Positions 17,917 through 27,272 are shown, numbered from the stretch's first letter. The stretch is DNA of 64,000 nt from an uncultured beta proteobacterium (GCA_903826775.1 CAIKFU010000097.1:25207-89206), one strand, 5' to 3'. Notes: a model not told the origin generated them from the letters alone. Numbers and translations are program-made.

Positions 17917-19236
17917 ATGAATTCTCTGCAAAAGTATCTATACAACTTCAAAGCATTGGCGTTGGCTTTTTTAATTTTGCTACTGATTGTCTTTGTAGTG
18001 CTTTGGAAATTAATTCCGCCCCCGCCTAAAACAATTGTGATCGCTACGGGTTCAAAGTCCGGCTTGTATTATGCTTTCGGCGAAAAGTTGAAGACTGAAT
18101 TGGCTAAAGACGGCGTGACCGTAATCGTTAAAAATACTGCCGGTGCAGTCGATAATCTGGCATTGTTGAATGACCCAAATTCAGGTGTTGATTTTGCAAT
18201 CATTCAAGGTGGGGTTGCGGATGTTGACCGCTATCCAGAATTCGTTTCTTTAGCCGGTTTGTTTTATGAGCCGGTATGGGTTTGGTATCGCGAGGAATCG
18301 TTTAAATCGGCTGGTTCTGAATTGACAATGCTAACCCAGTTGCGCGGTAAAAGAGTGGCCATTGGTAATCAGGGGAGTGGCACTTTGGCGCTTAGTAAAA
18401 AATTATTACAGGCCAATGGACTTGGGGAGAAATCCGTCCTCGCTGAGTATTTGACAACGGATGAGGCTTATTCAAAATTGGTTGCCGGTAAGTTGGACGC
18501 CGTGTTTACGGTTTCCGCTTCAGAGGCGCCGGTATTGGAGAAATTTTTGAGCGTACCGGGAATTCGATTAATGAATTTTGACCAAGCGGATGCGTATACC
18601 CGTCAATTTCCGTTTTTAACGAAAGTGGATATCCCTAGGGGTTTGTTAAGCATTCAATACGATCGCCCGAGACGAGAAATAGCGGTCATTGCCCCAACAG
18701 CAAGCTTGGTTAGTCGATCCAATGTGAGCCCTGCATTGGTCAGTTTGATATTGGGGGATTCGTACGACATCTTGAAATCGTATTCTCGCCTCCAAAAGCC
18801 CGGACAATTTCCCTCCCAAGACGGCTTGGATTTCGCGCTGCAAGCAGATGCCGAAATATACCTCAAAGACGGCCCTTCATTCTTGCACCGCCACTTACCG
18901 TTTTGGACCGCAGTATGGGTTGGTCGAATTGCCAAGATCCTGATTCCTTTGTTGGCAATTCTGATACCGTTGGCGACGTATGTTCCCTCATTGCAAAACT
19001 TTCGATTGAAGTTAAAGTTATCGAAAATCTACGCGCAGCTAAAAAATATTGAGAGAAATGCATTGGATCCCGCTAATGATGAGCGAAATTTGCGCGAGCT
19101 GTCGGCAATTGAAGGGCGTCTAAATAGCATGAAGATTTCGCAGCTAGATGCTAAAGAGCTCTATGATTTAAAGGGACATGTCAACATGGTGAGTGAACGA
19201 CTGAAGTTGATTCACGAGTCCCCTAGGAAAACGTAA
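17917..19236 (+). CDS. TAXI-family TRAP substrate-binding protein with C-terminal membrane extension
   Basis: Substrate-binding protein of the TAXI type. An N-terminal helix (about residues 12-32) anchors or exports it, then IVIATGSKSGLYYAFGEKL opens the binding domain, with RGKRVAIGNQGSGTLALSKKLL and KLDAVFTVS later. Unusual for the family, it continues after about residue 330 with a membrane helix (ILIPLLAILIPLATYVPSL) and a charged coiled-coil tail, giving 439 residues against about 320 normally. I chose the ATG at 17917 because AAGGG precedes it; an upstream ATG at 17887 has no site. No TRAP permease is adjacent; a Bug gene follows one base after its stop. Similar orphan proteins are annotated as TAXI or Imp-like. 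Confidence 0.8.
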   Translation: MNSLQKYLYNFKALALAFLILLLIVFVVLWKLIPPPPKTIVIATGSKSGLYYAFGEKLKTELAKDGVTVIVKNTAGAVDNLALLNDPNSGVDFAIIQGGVADVDRYPEFVSLAGLFYEPVWVWYREESFKSAGSELTMLTQLRGKRVAIGNQGSGTLALSKKLLQANGLGEKSVLAEYLTTDEAYSKLVAGKLDAVFTVSASEAPVLEKFLSVPGIRLMNFDQADAYTRQFPFLTKVDIPRGLLSIQYDRPRREIAVIAPTASLVSRSNVSPALVSLILGDSYDILKSYSRLQKPGQFPSQDGLDFALQADAEIYLKDGPSFLHRHLPFWTAVWVGRIAKILIPLLAILIPLATYVPSLQNFRLKLKLSKIYAQLKNIERNALDPANDERNLRELSAIEGRLNSMKISQLDAKELYDLKGHVNMVSERLKLIHESPRKT

Positions 19237-19237
19237 A

Positions 19238-20221
19238 ATGAAAACAACCTTGTTCTTTAGTAGATTTTTTTGTTTGGCTCTGGTAAGTTTATGCGCCGTT
19301 TCTGGAGCCGATGCAGTCGCTCAGACTTATCCAAACAAGCCGATAGTGATCGTAGTGCCCCAAGCTGCTGCCGGCACAAACGATATTGTCGCTCGAATTA
19401 TTGTTCCAACTTTTGGGGATGTGTTGGGCGCATCCGTTGTGGTGGAAAATCGGCCGGGAGCCGGCGGAAATATAGGCACCCAGAGTGTGGCTCGATCCAA
19501 TAAAGACGGTTACACGTTGCTGCTAACCATTAACAGCGCTCAGGCCATCAATCCTGCTTTATATAAGAATCCCGGTTTTGATCCGATTGGCGACTTTACG
19601 CCTCTGTATTACATCGGATCTACCCCGTACGTGCTGGTAAGTCCGCCTGGGTCGCCACTTAAAACCTTGGCAGACGTTGTTACAACTGCCAAAAAAAGAC
19701 CAGGGGAATTGGCATACGCTTCAGCAGGCAATGGAACCATTAGCCACCTTTTGGGGGCGATGCTCAATACCAGTGCGGGTATTGAAATGCAGCATATTCC
19801 CTATAAGGGAGTGGCGCCGGCAATTAACGATGTGCTTGGGGGGCAGGTGCCGCTAGCGTTTGCTAGCCTACCTTCTGCTTTGAATTACATTAAGGCAGGC
19901 AAGTTGCAGGCGATAGCGATTAGTTCAGCAAAACGCTCCAGCGCTGATCCTGATATACCGGCGATTGCAGAAACGTATCCTGATTGCGTAGGCGAGGTAT
20001 GGGTGGGTCTGTTTGCGCCTATAGGTGTGAATGCCGATGCGGCAAGGAAAATTCAAAATGCCATGGAAAAAACATTGTCCAAGCCAGAAGTCAGGGAGAA
20101 GCTAACCGCTCAAGGCTTGGATTTAAGCCCGATTGCCTCATCAAAATTGGCCATCCTGCTCAAGGATGAGATAGCGAAATGGGCAAAAATTGTTAAGGCT
20201 TCCGGTGCGCAGTTGGATTGA
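19238..20221 (+). CDS. Bug-family (TctC-like) periplasmic substrate-binding protein
   Basis: Tripartite tricarboxylate transporter family binding protein, 327 residues, with a signal peptide ending near AVAQ and the family opening YPNKPIVIVVPQAAAGTNDIVARI. The motif VENRPGAGGNIGTQ and HIPYKGVAPAINDVLGGQV follow. No TctA/TctB permease is encoded nearby, as for most Bug genes. It may be co-transcribed with the TAXI gene (stop and start one base apart). Its 3' end overlaps the convergent AbrB-like gene by 29 bases. Ligand unknown. Confidence 0.9.
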   Translation: MKTTLFFSRFFCLALVSLCAVSGADAVAQTYPNKPIVIVVPQAAAGTNDIVARIIVPTFGDVLGASVVVENRPGAGGNIGTQSVARSNKDGYTLLLTINSAQAINPALYKNPGFDPIGDFTPLYYIGSTPYVLVSPPGSPLKTLADVVTTAKKRPGELAYASAGNGTISHLLGAMLNTSAGIEMQHIPYKGVAPAINDVLGGQVPLAFASLPSALNYIKAGKLQAIAISSAKRSSADPDIPAIAETYPDCVGEVWVGLFAPIGVNADAARKIQNAMEKTLSKPEVREKLTAQGLDLSPIASSKLAILLKDEIAKWAKIVKASGAQLD

Positions 20222-21314
20222 GCCCTAAATCGAATTTCCGTTCCAGCCTTCCCAGCACTTGGTGAAAAAATAGTTCTGCAGATAGGATGACGAATGCCAT
20301 GCGAATAATGTGAAAGACGGTAACGGCCGGAACATTTAGGTGTAGCACATTTGCAGTGATGCCCATTTCTGCCATGCCGCCCGGAACGGTGCTCAAAATA
20401 AGCGATTCGACATCAAGACCGGAAAATTTGGTAATCGACAAGGAAAATAAGACGCTCATTAGTCCTGCTATAAATGTATAGATGCTGATACCCAAGGCTA
20501 AATTTTTGGCATGCAAAACAAAGTCTCGCGTAAAGCGAACGCCTAGACCCACTCCAATGAGCGTTTGAGCGCAGAGCGAAAGGTATTTTGGCCACGAACT
20601 GAATTCGATTCCAAGCGCAGTCAATACTCCGCTAACAAGCAAGGGTCCAAGTAAAAAGGCATTGGGCAATTTGAGGCGGTGAAAAAGAGCGATTCCCAAT
20701 GCAGAAAGTGCCAGCAAAATGCAAATGCCTTGAAAGGAAGTGGGAATGGTGCGGTTACTAAAATCGAGGTTTCCAGGCTCTCCCCAAATTTTAAAAAGCA
20801 GGGGAATGATTAATAAAATTAATAGCAGGCGCAAAGAATGTGCGGCAGCAACCAGATCGGCCCGTTCATTATGGCGTTCTGCTAATACCGTCATTTCAGA
20901 CGCACCACCCAGTGCGGAAGCAAAAAAGGCGGTGCGGAGCGAGATGTGAAAAAATCGCCAGAGCATCCAAGTTCCAAACGCCAACAGGATGGTGGACAAC
21001 AGGCAGGCAAGCAAAATATAAGGGACGTCATGTTTTAGTTCTGAGACGGCTAGCGGCGTAAAGTAAAGACCAATGGCTATGCCGATAAACCATTGCCCAA
21101 TATTTCTTCCCATTCGCGGCGCTTTTAGCGGCACGCCAAGTGCGCTGAGCATGGCGATGCTTACAAGCGGCCCTAACATCCATGGCAGCGGGGTATGAAT
21201 CAGTTGAGCCATCCAGCCGCTAAAAATGGCGATGGCATAGCAAGCGATCCACACTGGCAGTTCTCTAAGAGTTTGCTTTATTTGACTGAGGGAGAAAGGT
21301 GAAGATTCGCGCAA
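20193..21314 (-). CDS. AbrB-family putative membrane protein (COG3180)
   Basis: Polytopic membrane protein of 373 residues with about ten hydrophobic helices arranged as two similar halves; each half contains PWMLGPLVS- or FLLGPLLVSG-like segments (WMLGPL near residue 45 and AFLLGPLL near 215). Such proteins are often mis-named ammonia monooxygenase and are of unknown transport function. The C-terminal SILSTVPGGMAEMG-like segment (ILSTVPGGMAEMGI) is typical of the family. It frequently neighbours Bug genes, as here, so transport of the same organic anion is a possible role; that is inference. Confidence 0.82.
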   Translation of the reverse strand: MRESSPFSLSQIKQTLRELPVWIACYAIAIFSGWMAQLIHTPLPWMLGPLVSIAMLSALGVPLKAPRMGRNIGQWFIGIAIGLYFTPLAVSELKHDVPYILLACLLSTILLAFGTWMLWRFFHISLRTAFFASALGGASEMTVLAERHNERADLVAAAHSLRLLLILLIIPLLFKIWGEPGNLDFSNRTIPTSFQGICILLALSALGIALFHRLKLPNAFLLGPLLVSGVLTALGIEFSSWPKYLSLCAQTLIGVGLGVRFTRDFVLHAKNLALGISIYTFIAGLMSVLFSLSITKFSGLDVESLILSTVPGGMAEMGITANVLHLNVPAVTVFHIIRMAFVILSAELFFHQVLGRLERKFDLGLNPTAHRKP

Positions 21315-21402
21315 GGAATGTACTATATCGCTGAAGGGTTTTCATTTTAGCCAGTGATGGCAATTTATGCTCGTAAAGGTTGGGTTGACCTAAAATGGTC
21401 GG

Positions 21403-22152
21403 ATGATACTGTCCCCTCCAATTACCCCGAGCAGTGAAATCCGACTGTCCATGCACGAGCGGGGATTTGCGGTGCTGTCTGCCCAAACGGTTGCCCAACT
21501 GGGAAGGTGCAATCTTTCCGATTTGCAAGATCTAAAGCAATATTGGAACGATCTTCCACGGGATCCGTATTTGAGGGATGGAGGACGCTATCGTTTTCGT
21601 CGCCACGCCAGTTATCAAATTCAAGGCGAGAAGATCGAGATGGTTCCCCATCGCGCCCATTGGCAATCGCAGGAGTACAACGCATTGCATGGCGGCATCG
21701 AGCGTTGGTTTGAGCCTATTCAAGCAGTATTGGCAGCCAACCCCTCTTGGAGATCCCTCTTGTGTGGCATTGCAAATCTGCTTTCTGGATTACAGCCTAC
21801 AAATACTTGGTTTGTCGAGGCTCATCAATTTCGGATTGACACGACCGATGGTATCGGTCGTCCAACCCCTGAGGGAGCTCATCGCGACGGAGTGGATTTT
21901 GTGGCGGTATTTTTACTCGACAGAGTGGGGATTAAAGGCGGTGAAACGCGAATCTTTGAGGCCCATGATTCTTCGGGGCTGCGGTTTACTTTAACTGAAC
22001 CCTGGTCCTTATTGCTGATGAATGATGCGCGCATGATTCATGAGTCCACACCCATTCAGCCAACGGGATCGCATGGTTATCGCGATACCTTGGTACTGAC
22101 TTATCGCGCTGGCGGATTTCAGGATTCCCCTAAGAGTAGCCAGCAGCAATAG
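21403..22152 (+). CDS. 2OG-Fe(II) oxygenase (2OG-Fe_Oxy_2 type)
   Basis: Putative 2-oxoglutarate-dependent dioxygenase, 249 residues. The double-stranded beta-helix ligands can be read: HRDG (His-x-Asp), a distal His in RMIHEST and an Arg in HGYRDTLVLTYR that would bind 2-oxoglutarate. The family includes free amino-acid hydroxylases (isoleucine 4-hydroxylase type) and BsmA. Substrate unknown. It stands alone between a divergent AbrB-like gene and a convergent Bug gene. Start at the first ATG (21403) fits the conserved N terminus GFAVLSAQTV. Confidence 0.78.
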   Translation: MILSPPITPSSEIRLSMHERGFAVLSAQTVAQLGRCNLSDLQDLKQYWNDLPRDPYLRDGGRYRFRRHASYQIQGEKIEMVPHRAHWQSQEYNALHGGIERWFEPIQAVLAANPSWRSLLCGIANLLSGLQPTNTWFVEAHQFRIDTTDGIGRPTPEGAHRDGVDFVAVFLLDRVGIKGGETRIFEAHDSSGLRFTLTEPWSLLLMNDARMIHESTPIQPTGSHGYRDTLVLTYRAGGFQDSPKSSQQQ

Positions 22153-22155
22153 AAT

Positions 22156-23139
22156 TTATTCGGCCTCTATGCCTGCTTCCTTGATGGCTTTGGCCCACTT
22201 TACCGTTTCCAACTTAATTTTTTTATCCAGCATGTCCGGGCTGCCTGGCTGAGATTCAAAACCCAAAGAAGAAAACCGCTCTACCAATTCTTTTGAGCGT
22301 GCGGCTTCATTGATGGCGTGATTCAGCTTGGTCACTGCATCGGTTGGCATGCCGGCAGGACCAAATGCAGCAAAAAATGCAATCAATTCATAATTTTTCA
22401 GACCCAAGGCTTCATTGACGGTTGGCAATTCAGGAATAGCGGCAGATCGTTTTAATGAGGTGACCGCAAGGCCGTGTACTTTTCCCGATTGGATTTGCGG
22501 CAACATGACGGCAAAATCGGCAGTAAACATCATGACTTGACCCCCAATTAAATCCGTCATGGCATTGGGGCCATTTTTATAAGAGACGCCAGTCATTTTG
22601 ATACCGGTCATGCTCGCAAGCATTTCTGAAGAAACGCGTTGGGAAGTGCTGGCATAGGCAAAAGTTGTTTTGCCCGGTTCACCCTTTGCAAGGGAGATGA
22701 ACTCCGTTAGGTTTTTTACGGGAACGGCATTGTTGATCGCCACAATTAAGGGGACTGAGCCAAAATATCCTAGCGGGGTAAATGCCGTATCCTGATCATA
22801 AGGAAGTTTTTTGGTTAAACTTTTGAGTGCGGCATTGGTGCTGTTGGTGCCAAAAAGAACGGTGTACCCATCCGGCGGGGATTTAGCAACAAAATCGGCG
22901 CCAATGATGCCGTTCGCTCCGGGCTTATTTTCAACAATGACGGGCTGCCCTAATGTCTCGGACATCTTGGTGGCAAATGCTCGACCGATCTGATCGGTGG
23001 CGCTGCCAGGAGCAAACGGAACAATCGCCTTGATGGGTTTATTTGGGTAGGTCTGCGCTGAACCGGAAAAGCTTGCCATTGCCATAAGCAAGGCAAGGCA
23101 TATTTTGCGTGTGTTAATTAAGGCAAGGCAAGATTTCAT
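22156..23139 (-). CDS. Bug-family periplasmic substrate-binding protein
   Basis: Binding protein of 327 residues from the ATG at 23139, preferred over 23184 because GGAG lies six bases upstream and the signal peptide (ending SGSAQ) then begins correctly. Family segments: YPNKPIKAIVPFAPGSATDQIGRAF split across the first domain, VENKPGANGIIGADFVAKSPPDGYT, and SYKNGPNAMTDLIGGQV. Ligand unknown. Divergent from the MFS gene downstream in the window. Confidence 0.9.
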   Translation of the reverse strand: MKSCLALINTRKICLALLMAMASFSGSAQTYPNKPIKAIVPFAPGSATDQIGRAFATKMSETLGQPVIVENKPGANGIIGADFVAKSPPDGYTVLFGTNSTNAALKSLTKKLPYDQDTAFTPLGYFGSVPLIVAINNAVPVKNLTEFISLAKGEPGKTTFAYASTSQRVSSEMLASMTGIKMTGVSYKNGPNAMTDLIGGQVMMFTADFAVMLPQIQSGKVHGLAVTSLKRSAAIPELPTVNEALGLKNYELIAFFAAFGPAGMPTDAVTKLNHAINEAARSKELVERFSSLGFESQPGSPDMLDKKIKLETVKWAKAIKEAGIEAE

Positions 23140-23219
23140 AGTGGGCTCCGTTCCTATTGGTAACAGTTTAGCGCCTCTCGTCAATTTCCTTGGGCGAGTA
23201 GAATGATTCCTTCTTTCCT

Positions 23220-24464
23220 ATGCGATTTCATTCTGTCGGCTATACACCCCTTATGCTCATGGCACAAATTTGTGCCTTGTTGGGTTTTGCCTGCTACGCA
23301 GTGGCGCTAACCTCATTGCAAGATGCGTGGGGTTTAAGCAATCTGCAGTCTGGATTAATCGCGAGCGCTTTTTTCTTCGGTTACATTTTGCTGGTTCCGT
23401 TTGCTACGGCCATGACGGATCGCGTGGATGCTAGAAAGATTTATTTGTTTGGGGGAGTGTCTGCCTCCCTAGGATTGTTGGGTATGGGACTGTTCGCTGA
23501 AGGCTTCTATTCCGCTTTGATATTTATGGCTTTAAATGGGGCCGGTTTAGCCGGGACCTATATGCCCGGATTGAAGATCCTGTCTGATCGCATTGAGCAA
23601 GGTGAGCTGACCCGCCATATTGCTTTTTATACCGCCTTTTTTGGCATTGGCGTTGGATTGTCTTACGTATGCTCTGGCTGGATTTTGGATGCCTTTGGAT
23701 GGCATTGGGTTTTTCTCGGGATTGCCTTAGGCCCGTTGGCTGCAACCTCGATTGTGTATTTCCTGATTCCTCCATTGCACCATGAGAGATGGCATGGTTC
23801 CGCCAATATTCGGGTACACGATCTTTTCCCAATCAATAAATGGAAAATGGTCTTGCAGGATAAAAATGCGGCAGGATTTATTTTTGGCTATGCTGCCCAT
23901 TCACTTGAGTTGTTTGCATCGCGTAGTTGGCTAGTGGCCTTTTTTGCATTTTGTGCCAGTTTTTCCGGACAATCCTTTTGGTTGACGGCAACTACATTGG
24001 CTGGAGCCATTAATTTTTTCGGGGTTCCCTCATCGATTCTGGGCAATGAGATCGCCTTAAGGGTCGGCCGTCAAAAATGGATTTGTTTTGTCATGATTGC
24101 AAGCGCGGTGTTGGGTACTGCTCTAGCAAGTTCGACTGGGCATTCATGGTGGCTGATTGTCATACTGGCAATTGGGCATACCATTTTTATCATGGCCGAT
24201 TCTGCAACGTTAACTGCGGGTTTGGTGGTAAGTGCTCAAGATAATCTGAAGGGCGCTGCAATGGGATTGCATTCCTTGATGGGTTTTGGCGGTGGATTGC
24301 TGGGCCCGGCAATATTTGGTTTTGTTTTGGATATATCGGGTTCTCGGAGTTCTCAATCCTCGTGGATCTGGGCGTATATTTCGATAGTAATTTGGGGCGT
24401 ATTTTTTGTTTTTTATGAGCGTCAAAGCGGATGGTCCAAGAAAAAAGCGATTCAGCAGCTATAA
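23220..24464 (+). CDS. Major facilitator superfamily transporter
   Basis: Membrane transporter of 414 residues with about twelve hydrophobic helices. The loop between helices 2 and 3 carries ATAMTDRVDARKIYLFGG, the MFS signature region. Substrate not recognisable. The last 34 bases overlap the start of ccoI, so the two are probably on one transcript although functions look unrelated. Confidence 0.85.
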   Translation: MRFHSVGYTPLMLMAQICALLGFACYAVALTSLQDAWGLSNLQSGLIASAFFFGYILLVPFATAMTDRVDARKIYLFGGVSASLGLLGMGLFAEGFYSALIFMALNGAGLAGTYMPGLKILSDRIEQGELTRHIAFYTAFFGIGVGLSYVCSGWILDAFGWHWVFLGIALGPLAATSIVYFLIPPLHHERWHGSANIRVHDLFPINKWKMVLQDKNAAGFIFGYAAHSLELFASRSWLVAFFAFCASFSGQSFWLTATTLAGAINFFGVPSSILGNEIALRVGRQKWICFVMIASAVLGTALASSTGHSWWLIVILAIGHTIFIMADSATLTAGLVVSAQDNLKGAAMGLHSLMGFGGGLLGPAIFGFVLDISGSRSSQSSWIWAYISIVIWGVFFVFYERQSGWSKKKAIQQL

Positions 24465-26926
24465 AAAATCATCCACCAGTTTCATTCTGTTATCACTGCG
24501 GAAGTGAAGTGGATTCGGATTCCCTGTATGCAGAGGAAATGGGAGGGGTATGCCGAAAATTTTGTTGTGCTGGTTGCATGGCCATCGCGCAAACGATTCA
24601 CGGAGAAGGCTTAGAAGTATTTTATGCAAGGCGAATCCAAGCTGGATCAAAGCCTGGAGCGTTTTCCTCCGCTACCGATATTCCCGAAAACCTATTGGCG
24701 TACGATGACCCTGTTCTATTGAGTAGATTCACAAGGCCGCTTGCTAGTGGATCATCTGATGGATTTCTTGAGACCACTCTTCGACTTGAAAAAATTCGCT
24801 GCGCCGCTTGCGTCTGGTTGTGTGAGCAGCACCTCAAGAGAATCCCCGGTGTGTTGGATGTGCAAATCAATTACGTCACTCAAAAAGCCAAGATTGATTT
24901 TTCACCAGCAAAAACAAGTCTGGCGCGATTGCTATTTGAAATTGAAAGAATAGGTTATGAGGCATGGCCATTTGAACCATCGCTTTCTTTTGAAAAGGCA
25001 AAAAAAGAAAAACGCCAATTACTAACCCGATTGGGGGTGGCGATTTTAGGCATGATGCAGGTGATGATGTACGCGTGGCCGTCCTACACTGGTGCGCAAG
25101 ACATGTCTTCGGAGTTTGAATTGCTGCTTGGCTGGACCAGTTGGGCATTGACTGTTCCGGTAATGGTGTATTCCGCAGGACCCATTTTTTCGTCGGCTTG
25201 GCATAGCATTCGCCTTTTTCCCAAATCCCGGATGTTGGGCATGGACGTACCAATTGCCCTTGCTTTGTCTATGGCATTTTTTGCTGGGACAGTGAATATC
25301 GTGATGGGGTTTGGTCAAAGTTATTTTGATTCGATCACCATGTTTGTCGCATTTATTTTGGCGGCTAGGTATCTTGAACTCTTGGCAAGACAGGATGCGC
25401 AAGGTGGGGCTGAAGCATTGGCAAAGCAGTTGCCAGTCACGTGTGAACGCTTGATCCGATATCCTGACTCTGGAGAAGTTCAATCGGTTCCACTGGTGAA
25501 GTGCCAACCAGGCGATGTTTTGCGAGTTTCCCCAGGAGAGGTTGTGCCGGCCGATGGCGTTTTGATTGCTCAAGAAAGCGCCCTAGATGAATCGTTGCTT
25601 ACTGGTGAGGCTAAGCCGGTTAATAAAAAAGTTGGCGACAGGGTGTATGCCGGTACCCACAACATTCTCAATCCGCTGCTCATGAAAATCGAAGCGGTTG
25701 GGCAGTCAACCCGTATCGCGGGTATCGCATCGTTGTTGGATCAGGCGTTGTTGGCCAAGCCCGCTATGGTGAGTTTGGCGGAAAAATGGGCTGGATATTT
25801 CGTAGGCTTTCTGTTGTTGGCCGCATTTTTCTCTTCCGCATTTTGGTTGTTGGTAGACCCGAGTCGAGCATGGACTGTGCTCGTAGCAGTTCTGGTGGCA
25901 AGCTGCCCCTGCGCGCTCTCTCTCGCGGTCCCAACGGCAATGGCAGCCGCTCAAGGCGCCGTCACAAAATTGGGGTTGCTGATTGTGCGCGGTCATGTCA
26001 TGGAGGGGTTTGTTAAGGCAACGGATTTGGTTGTAGATAAAACCGGGACCTTGACCATGGGGCAGCCCGAATTAAAAGAAGTGTTGCATATCCGATCCGA
26101 TTTTGATCGCGCTAGCGCACTTTCACTTGCTGCAGCCATGGAGTCTGGTCAGCGGCATCCGTTGGCTTTATCGCTAATGCGTGCAGCAGAAGCGGAGAGG
26201 CTCGAGTTGCCAATTTTATTGATGCCGATTGCAAACGAAATGGGCAGAGGGCTTTCATCTGGCTTCTACCGTTTGGGAAGCGCTGCTTGGGCAGGAAATT
26301 GTCAGGTTCCAGTGGATACGCTCATCGATAAGAATGGGGAATATGGGAACGTCTATCTGTCGGATGCACAAGGACTCATTGCGAAATTTGTATTTCTTGA
26401 TACCCCAAGGGCAGGAGCTCGCGACCTTTTAAACGCTGCCAAGGATAGGAATATTTCCGTACACCTTATTTCAGGAGATGATTTGAGAACGGTTGCTTGG
26501 TGGGCGACGTATTTTGGGATTGAAAATTATCGGGGCGATTGCACCCCCGAGGATAAGTACGACTACATCGAGCAATTGCAAAAAAAAGATCGTTTTGTTT
26601 GGGCTATCGGCGATGGTGTGAATGATGCCCCCCTGTTGGCACGCGCCAATATTTCGGTTGCAGTCGGTGCGGGCGCCCCCCTAGCATCTGCCGGTGCCGA
26701 TGCCATCCTAACGGCGGTCTCTCTCTTGCCTTTAGCCAAGGCATTGCTATTGGCCGATAAAGCCCAATTGGTAATTAAAGAAAATTTGATATGGGCTCTG
26801 ATCTACAACCTGGTTGCGATTCCAGTGGCAATGATGGGGTGGGTAAACCCGTGGGTTGCGGGTATTGGAATGTCCATTTCATCTTTGGCAGTGACCTTAA
26901 ATGCATGGCGACTTAGAAAAGCGTAA
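24431..26926 (+). CDS. ccoI: Copper-translocating P1B-type ATPase CcoI/FixI
   Basis: Copper ATPase that supplies copper for cbb3 oxidase assembly. 831 residues. An N-terminal cysteine cluster (CYHCGSEV then CRKFCCAGC), an HMA domain with RCAACVW, the membrane CPC motif SCPCALSLAVPTAM, phosphorylation site DKTGTLT, TGEA in the actuator, HPLA and GDGVNDAPLLA are all present. The long N terminus with the Cys cluster is typical of CcoI. It starts inside the end of the MFS gene and is followed by ccoS and ccoNOQP, the usual order. Confidence 0.95.
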   Translation: MVQEKSDSAAIKNHPPVSFCYHCGSEVDSDSLYAEEMGGVCRKFCCAGCMAIAQTIHGEGLEVFYARRIQAGSKPGAFSSATDIPENLLAYDDPVLLSRFTRPLASGSSDGFLETTLRLEKIRCAACVWLCEQHLKRIPGVLDVQINYVTQKAKIDFSPAKTSLARLLFEIERIGYEAWPFEPSLSFEKAKKEKRQLLTRLGVAILGMMQVMMYAWPSYTGAQDMSSEFELLLGWTSWALTVPVMVYSAGPIFSSAWHSIRLFPKSRMLGMDVPIALALSMAFFAGTVNIVMGFGQSYFDSITMFVAFILAARYLELLARQDAQGGAEALAKQLPVTCERLIRYPDSGEVQSVPLVKCQPGDVLRVSPGEVVPADGVLIAQESALDESLLTGEAKPVNKKVGDRVYAGTHNILNPLLMKIEAVGQSTRIAGIASLLDQALLAKPAMVSLAEKWAGYFVGFLLLAAFFSSAFWLLVDPSRAWTVLVAVLVASCPCALSLAVPTAMAAAQGAVTKLGLLIVRGHVMEGFVKATDLVVDKTGTLTMGQPELKEVLHIRSDFDRASALSLAAAMESGQRHPLALSLMRAAEAERLELPILLMPIANEMGRGLSSGFYRLGSAAWAGNCQVPVDTLIDKNGEYGNVYLSDAQGLIAKFVFLDTPRAGARDLLNAAKDRNISVHLISGDDLRTVAWWATYFGIENYRGDCTPEDKYDYIEQLQKKDRFVWAIGDGVNDAPLLARANISVAVGAGAPLASAGADAILTAVSLLPLAKALLLADKAQLVIKENLIWALIYNLVAIPVAMMGWVNPWVAGIGMSISSLAVTLNAWRLRKA

Positions 26927-26958
26927 GCGTAGCAAGACTCAAGCTAGACTCTAGACTT

Positions 26959-27132
26959 ATGGAAAGCCTCTACCTACTAATTCCCCTGTCATTGGTTTTG
27001 GTTGGCGTATTGGCCTTGATCCTATTTTGGTCCGTTAAGAGCGGGCAATTTGATGATTTGGATGGTCCTGGGCATTCCGTTTTAATGGATGACGACTTGC
27101 CAAGGCATGAGGATCGGCAAATAAAAAAATAA
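26959..27132 (+). CDS. ccoS: cbb3 oxidase maturation protein CcoS
   Basis: Small membrane protein of 57 residues. A single N-terminal helix (LYLLIPLSLVLVGVLALIL) is followed by FWSVKSGQFDDLDGPG, the hallmark of CcoS. The acidic/basic tail ends QIKK. It is required for cofactor insertion into the oxidase in other bacteria. No clear ribosome site precedes the ATG. It lies 32 bases after ccoI. Confidence 0.92.
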   Translation: MESLYLLIPLSLVLVGVLALILFWSVKSGQFDDLDGPGHSVLMDDDLPRHEDRQIKK

Positions 27133-27178
27133 TCCCTTGAAAAAATACTTTGGATTTGGGCTCAATTTTGCTGAACCT

Positions 27179-27220
27179 TTGATATAGATCAAAACAGATT
27201 TTTGTCCTTGAATGGACAAT
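27179..27220 (+). promoter_or_regulatory. FNR/ANR box and class II promoter of ccoNOQP
   Basis: TTGATATAGATCAA at 27179-27192 is a perfect FNR site centred at 27185.5. Counting 41.5 bases on puts the start near 27227, and the expected -10 position 27215-27220 reads GACAAT (4 of 6). The leader is about 45 bases, with a strong AAGGAG site before the ccoN ATG. An fnr gene lies 5 kb downstream. Confidence 0.8.
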
Positions 27221-27272
27221 CAACCTAGTTCATTTGAATTATGTTGCGTTGTGTCAAAAATAAGGAGAAACC

